Part shown: positions 5,977-9,468 of the stretch, piece by piece | Position numbering within the stretch: the first letter of the stretch is position 1 | Layout: every line of letters begins with the position of its first letter | Source: Flavobacteriaceae bacterium | GTDB taxonomy: Bacteria > Bacteroidota > Bacteroidia > Flavobacteriales > Flavobacteriaceae | Direction: 5' to 3' | Length of the DNA stretch: 9,468 nt | Assembly: GCA_016763595.1 (NCBI GenBank) | Contig: JAESTN010000422.1 | Location: 1 to 9,468, forward strand | Translations under genes and position numbers: made by a program | The notes under the pieces: model-generated | Databases searched by the model: none | What the model saw: the letters and a program-made list of their open reading frames with translations, nothing else | What the model was told of the DNA's origin: nothing

Positions 5977-6076
5977 GTCACACCTTTAAAAGCCATCGTA
6001 AACCGGGAGTCTGTCCCGTAAAAAGATACCGGGGTAATCCCCATTTTTATTGATGTAAGACAAGAGGAAATACATT
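5977..6076. promoter_or_regulatory. Structured leader ahead of the pilin-like gene
   Basis: This 100-nt gap is the longest within the resumed operon. It holds two small hairpins: CGGGA-5-TCCCG (6004-6018) and GGGG-4-CCCC (6031-6042), the latter followed by ATTTTTAT. The second resembles a weak terminator or attenuator, or a processing site that separates pilin mRNA from its neighbours. GAGGAAA (6065-6071) is the ribosome binding site of the next gene. The stems are short, so the call is tentative. Confidence 0.3.
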
Positions 6077-6451
6077 ATGGCCAATTCATCCACACAACAA
6101 ACTTCATCAAAAACCGTTCAATCACAAAGGATATTCCTCGGCCTACTGGCGACGATATTTCATTCACCCTTGTGGGCCGCGTTACCGACGCCGGTCGCGC
6201 CGAGCACCGCGCCTCCAGCGGGTGACTGGCTCGGATTGATTCAAGGCTACATCAAGGATGGCGGTCTGGTGTTGGGGCTCGCTATAGCGATTTTAGGTTT
6301 TCTTTGGATTGCTTACCTGGGTTTTGCCAAATTCAACGAAGCACGACAAGGCAAAGCAGAATGGGCCGAGGTTGGCGTGCTGGGTATCGTCGGTGCCATC
6401 GTGTTGATTTTCGCGAGCTACTTACTGACTGAAGCTGCTGGCGTCATATAA
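6077..6451 (+). CDS. ICE pilin-like membrane protein, TIGR03745 / PFL_4702 (DUF2976) family
   Basis: A 124-residue precursor with the layout of T4SS pilins. It has a long signal peptide (hydrophobic at about residues 19-31) ending PLWA, with likely cleavage after residue 34. A proline/alanine-rich stretch follows, then two helices at about 63-83 (GLVLGLAIAILGFLWIAYLG) and 99-117. The charged loop FNEARQGKAEW joins them. This fits a VirB2/TraA-like major pilin, a functional assignment inferred from architecture and position. GAGGAAA lies about 6 nt before the ATG. It sits behind a structured 100-nt leader, as might be expected for a highly expressed pilin. The TAA stop is followed by a 39-nt gap. 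Confidence 0.88.
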   Translation: MANSSTQQTSSKTVQSQRIFLGLLATIFHSPLWAALPTPVAPSTAPPAGDWLGLIQGYIKDGGLVLGLAIAILGFLWIAYLGFAKFNEARQGKAEWAEVGVLGIVGAIVLIFASYLLTEAAGVI

Positions 6452-6490
6452 GCAGAGCCTTCTCACAGAACCTGACTAAGGATATTTCAC

Positions 6491-6868
6491 GTGTCTTATC
6501 AACAGGAGATTTTGGCGGATCGGCTTAATGCTGAGCCTGTCATCTTTAAAGGCTGCTCATCCTCTGAGTTGGGCATGATTGTTGGCGTGTCCGTTTTAAT
6601 TTGGCTACCGTTAAGCCTCCTGATTGCCTGGATGATCGGTGTGGTCACCATGGGCTTTGGCCTCGCGGGAGTGGGTGTTATTGCAACGGTGTTGGTCTGT
6701 GCATCGGTTTTTCAGCGTATTAAGCGTGGCCGCCCGGATGGTTACTACCAACAACGGTTTCAAATTTATTTGCATGAACAGGGACTGCGACGGTCGCCCT
6801 GGATACGCCATAGCGGCGTCTGGGATATTGGGAGGACGCGTCATGCGACGATATCGCTACGAGATTGA
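6491..6868 (+). CDS. ICE conjugative transfer protein, TIGR03750 (DUF3487) family
   Basis: A 125-residue membrane protein. The N-terminus carries the family pattern DRLNAEPVIFKGCSSSE (residues 10-26). Two adjacent helices follow, about 27-50 and 51-75, and then the conserved KRGRPDGYYQQ (78-88) in a basic C-terminal tail. The start is GTG, with AAGGA at 6478-6482 eight bases upstream. The last 26 nt overlap the next gene. Size and topology resemble small inner-membrane pilus-assembly proteins such as TraL/VirB3; that comparison is my inference from topology and gene order. Confidence 0.88.
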   Translation: MSYQQEILADRLNAEPVIFKGCSSSELGMIVGVSVLIWLPLSLLIAWMIGVVTMGFGLAGVGVIATVLVCASVFQRIKRGRPDGYYQQRFQIYLHEQGLRRSPWIRHSGVWDIGRTRHATISLRD

Positions 6869-7502
6869 TAATGTCCGATCCCACTTGCGATCACTGTGGT
6901 GTGTCATTGGGTTTCAAGTATTGGTCATTCTGGCCCTGTGGTTTGGTTGGAGTCAGTCACCCAAAAACCTTCGGGTGCATGTGCCACCGGACTTACGTTC
7001 CGGAGCCATCTTGGCGGCGGAAGAAGTGCCACCTGCCAATGTCTATGCCTTTGCGTTTTATATCTTTCAGCAACTCAATCGTTGGCCGGAAAATGGTGCC
7101 AGTGATTATGGTAAAGCCATTTTCCGGCTAGCACCGTACCTGACCCCGCGCTATCGCAATGACTTGATTGCGGATATGGAGTTGAAGGCCAGGGGCGGGG
7201 AGCTCACCTACCGTATTCGCGGTATGCACGAAGTCGTGGGACACGGGTTTGAGGAGCGTCGTGTTGACGTGCTGGCATCGAATGTGTGGGTCGTCTGGTT
7301 GGATTTGGATCTCCTCGAATCTGTCAAAGGGATGACCGTCAAGCAAACGACCATTCGTTACCCATTACGTATTGTACGCCATGACATTGACCCGGAATCG
7401 AACCCCTGGGGGTTAGCGCTGGATGGCTACGAAGGCGATGGCCCTCGGCGATTAAGTGCTGATGAAATTACCGAAACAAACTACCTAAATAAAGAAGGTT
7501 AA
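6843..7502 (+). CDS. ICE protein, TIGR03746 / PFL_4703 (DUF2895) family, VirB8/TraE-like position
   Basis: A 219-residue bitopic protein: a short basic cytoplasmic N-terminus, one membrane helix at about residues 17-37, and a periplasmic domain. The family phrases RVHVPPDLRSG and VYAFAFYIFQQLNRWP are present. The frame is open back to about 6639, but I chose ATG 6843 because GGGAGGA (6830-6836) sits six bases upstream and the protein then begins MRRYRYEIDNVRSHLRSL, with the usual topology. The gene overlaps the previous one by 26 nt, which suggests coupled translation. Topology and neighbours match VirB8/TraE assembly-scaffold proteins of other T4SSs, although sequence similarity to those is not evident by eye. 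The TAA stop is 5 nt from the next start. Confidence 0.9.
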   Translation: MRRYRYEIDNVRSHLRSLWCVIGFQVLVILALWFGWSQSPKNLRVHVPPDLRSGAILAAEEVPPANVYAFAFYIFQQLNRWPENGASDYGKAIFRLAPYLTPRYRNDLIADMELKARGGELTYRIRGMHEVVGHGFEERRVDVLASNVWVVWLDLDLLESVKGMTVKQTTIRYPLRIVRHDIDPESNPWGLALDGYEGDGPRRLSADEITETNYLNKEG

Positions 7503-7507
7503 GAGCG

Positions 7508-8320
7508 ATGAATCAATCTAAACAGCGGTATTGGATAAGCACCATTTTGGTAGTTATTGTTTTATTCCCACTCATGACGGTAGCGGATAATCAACCCGCC
7601 GAACCTAGCGAGATGATTGAGCGTATTCTCTGGAAGAAGATGCCGATTGCTGTGACTTTAATCGTCGGTCAGGAGCGTTTGGTACATTTTCCTGATTCGG
7701 TCAGTGTGGGTATTCCTCAATCACTCACACCGATACTGCGCAGCCAAAGTATTAACGGCATAGTCTACCTTACAGCGCGAGAACCCTTTGAAGCCAGCCG
7801 TGTCATCGTGCGTTCTGAACAAGGTGAACCGATTTACGTCCTGGATATTTCAGCCAAAGAAGCTGATCCAGAAAGCACCCGGCTACCGACCTTGCAAATT
7901 CTGCTTGCGAACCCTACGCCAGATGAGCTGGCATCAGACGGCACGGCGGTATCGTCAGCGCAATGGGGCTATGTTGCACTCACGCGCTATGCCGCCCAGC
8001 AACTTTATGCACCGGCCCGATTACTGCCTAATGCACTGGGTATCGTTCGGATTCCGGTTACACAGCAATCATTTGAACTGATTCAGGGTGGTCAGGTTGA
8101 CGCTATTCCAGTGGCGGCCTGGAAGGCAGGTTTGCACAACATCACTGCCGTTAGGTTGAGCAATAAAACCCAACATCCTGTGGTGCTTGACCCTCGTCAG
8201 CTGCGTGGCACCTGGCTCACCGCAACCTTTCAGCATAATCGATTGCTGCCATCGGGCAATGAAGCAGATTCCACCGCTGTCTATCTGATTTCAGATAGAC
8301 CCTTTGACGTGTCATTTTGA
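7508..8320 (+). CDS. ICE protein, TIGR03749 / PFL_4704 (DUF3438) family, TraK/VirB9-like position
   Basis: A 270-residue exported protein. The signal peptide (hydrophobic core at about residues 9-22) probably ends at TVA-DN, residue 26. The mature protein begins with an ILWKKMPIAVTLIVGQERLVHFP segment and is predicted rich in beta strands. A C-terminal domain (about 205-270) contains VVLDPRQLRGTWLTATFQ and ends ISDRPFDVSF. The arrangement matches periplasmic TraK/VirB9-type components that contact the outer-membrane ring; that role is inferred. GAAGG just before the previous stop serves as ribosome binding site. A 24-nt gap leads to the PFL_4705 gene. Confidence 0.9.
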   Translation: MNQSKQRYWISTILVVIVLFPLMTVADNQPAEPSEMIERILWKKMPIAVTLIVGQERLVHFPDSVSVGIPQSLTPILRSQSINGIVYLTAREPFEASRVIVRSEQGEPIYVLDISAKEADPESTRLPTLQILLANPTPDELASDGTAVSSAQWGYVALTRYAAQQLYAPARLLPNALGIVRIPVTQQSFELIQGGQVDAIPVAAWKAGLHNITAVRLSNKTQHPVVLDPRQLRGTWLTATFQHNRLLPSGNEADSTAVYLISDRPFDVSF

Positions 8321-8344
8321 CAAATACTGATTTTAGGAGCTGCG

Positions 8345-9468
8345 ATGTCAATGGTAACCAGTAACCGACTCTTGCCTTTATTGGTCGGCATTGTGATGGT
8401 GCTGACGGTATTTGTGACCATCAAATCTTGCTCGGAAGGGGATAGCAATGCGTATGTGCTGGATGCTGTTCCTCAAGCGCCTAAGCCGGACGCAGATACG
8501 CCCGCTGATACCATCAAAACGCTCACGGCAAATGTTAGCGCCATGACCACCGAGGTGAGGGCGCTACGCCAGGACAATGTGGCTTTAAAATTGGAGAGCC
8601 AGAGCCTGTTAAAAGACCGAAGCCAGATTGAAAACACTGTGCTGTCACGCCTGAAAAAAATAATGCAGGCAAAGGACCGCGAAAACAATCAATCCACTGA
8701 TGCGTCAATTATGACTGAATTAACAGCACGTGTTGATGCACTGACACAATCATTGTCAGACACTCAGCGCTATCCCACGAAGTCTTCCGGTTCCTCCGAT
8801 ATACCCATAGGGCTGGGGTTGGATGGATTGGCTTCGTCATTGCCAGCCGCCGAACCCTTGGTTTGGGTTGAACCTTTAGAGAAAGCAGTTCAAGTGCCTA
8901 ATGACGGTAGCCTACTGAGTCGCTTTGGGCGATCGACACAAAACGTCCTGGCAAGTGCTCAACCCCGAGGCGAGCAGCTGCTCAGCAGCGGCGCGAAGGC
9001 ACTCAATAGCGCCACCCCTGTGTATACCATCCCTCGCAATGCCACCCTGATTGGATCTGTTGCCATGACGGCACTGGTTGGACGGGTGCCGGTTCAGGGG
9101 CAGGTGCGTGACCCCATGCCCTTTAAGGTGATTGTTGGCAAGGCCAATCTGGCGGCCAATGGTCTAACAATTCCCGGTATACAGGGCATGGTGTGGAGCG
9201 GCACCGCGATCGGTGATTGGACACTATCGTGTGTGTCCGGGCAGCTTGAGTCGGTTACCTTTGTGTTTGAGGATGGCACCATACAGACACTGTCCAGTGA
9301 CGATAACAGTAGCCGTGGTTCCAGTGGAAGCACTGACAAGCCACTGGGCTGGATATCCGATGCTCGTGGTATTCCGTGTATCACGGGTGAGCGTAAAACC
9401 AATGCCCCCGCTTTTTTAACCCAGCGGATCGGTGTATCAGCCATGGAGGCAGCGGCCAATGCTGCCGC
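8345..9468 (+). CDS. ICE protein, TIGR03752 / PFL_4705 family, TraB/VirB10-like (3' end outside window)
   Basis: The frame is open from ATG 8345 to the window edge: 374 complete codons of a protein that is usually longer. AGGAG (8335-8339) gives a clear ribosome binding site. A membrane helix covers about residues 9-26 (LLPLLVGIVMVLTVFVTIKS). A coiled-coil-like region rich in Ala, Leu, Gln and charged residues follows (about 57-140), then a linker. The conserved beta-domain starts near 226 (VYTIPRNATLIGSVAMTALV), with VRDPMPFKVIVG and later GDWTLSCVSGQ and LGWISDARGIPC. This is the architecture of TraB/VirB10 proteins, which span inner and outer membranes and gate the channel. A Ser/Asp-rich insert (SSDDNSSRGSSGS-like, near 318-333) separates two core strands. 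No frame damage is seen. Confidence 0.9.
   Translation, partial: MSMVTSNRLLPLLVGIVMVLTVFVTIKSCSEGDSNAYVLDAVPQAPKPDADTPADTIKTLTANVSAMTTEVRALRQDNVALKLESQSLLKDRSQIENTVLSRLKKIMQAKDRENNQSTDASIMTELTARVDALTQSLSDTQRYPTKSSGSSDIPIGLGLDGLASSLPAAEPLVWVEPLEKAVQVPNDGSLLSRFGRSTQNVLASAQPRGEQLLSSGAKALNSATPVYTIPRNATLIGSVAMTALVGRVPVQGQVRDPMPFKVIVGKANLAANGLTIPGIQGMVWSGTAIGDWTLSCVSGQLESVTFVFEDGTIQTLSSDDNSSRGSSGSTDKPLGWISDARGIPCITGERKTNAPAFLTQRIGVSAMEAAANAA

Noticed and set aside
6639..6842. Longer start for the PFL_4703-family protein
   Set aside because: The added 68 residues would overlap the TIGR03750 gene out of frame and spoil the N-terminal topology; ATG 6843 has a strong ribosome binding site.
9094..9459. 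A 121-codon minus-strand frame inside the PFL_4705-family gene
   Set aside because: It is antisense to the conserved beta-domain of the TraB/VirB10-like protein and is composed of shadow sequence.

Overview
The window is a stretch of the conjugation (mating-pair formation) region of an integrative and conjugative element (ICE) of the large family shared by gamma- and beta-proteobacteria: the SXT/TOL-type TraD with the PFL_46xx/47xx ('TIGR037xx') protein set, often called the MPF-G or genomic-island type IV secretion system (T4SS). The base composition is near 50% G+C, the start sites carry strong Shine-Dalgarno sequences, and the protein families point to a gammaproteobacterium. The sequence does not allow a genus call.

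Layout, left to right. (1) Bases 1-2808: the coupling ATPase TraD, cut at its N-terminus by the window edge, overlapping by 8 nt a four-helix membrane protein of the PFL_4697/DUF4400 family. (2) Bases 2800-2841: a 16-bp perfect inverted repeat that starts inside the last codons of that gene and marks the end of the transfer backbone. (3) About 2842-5290: a cargo island. It holds an intact HigB-HigA toxin-antitoxin pair, an Xre/MbcA-type antitoxin without its usual RES toxin, a DUF1778 (TacA-like) antitoxin followed by a broken GNAT (TacT-like) toxin, and, on the opposite strand, a broken endonuclease/exonuclease/phosphatase gene. The last two are remnants fused tail to tail near base 4646. (4) Bases 5434-9468: the backbone resumes, all on the + strand and tightly packed: RAQPRD-family periplasmic protein, PFL_4701 (DUF3262), PFL_4702 (DUF2976, pilin-like), TIGR03750 (DUF3487), PFL_4703 (DUF2895, VirB8-like position), PFL_4704 (DUF3438, TraK/VirB9-like position) and PFL_4705 (TraB/VirB10-like), which runs off the right edge.

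How it works together: TraD feeds the relaxase-DNA complex to the T4SS channel, and the genes from 5434 onward encode inner-membrane, pilin-like and envelope-spanning parts of that channel. The island between them plausibly stabilises the ICE through HigBA addiction. The transfer genes all read through intact, whereas the cargo shows lost toxins, a premature stop in each of two genes, frameshifts and a deletion junction. The pattern is an ICE cargo hotspot in which two of three antitoxin genes have outlived their toxins. I found no RNA gene, CRISPR array or transposase.
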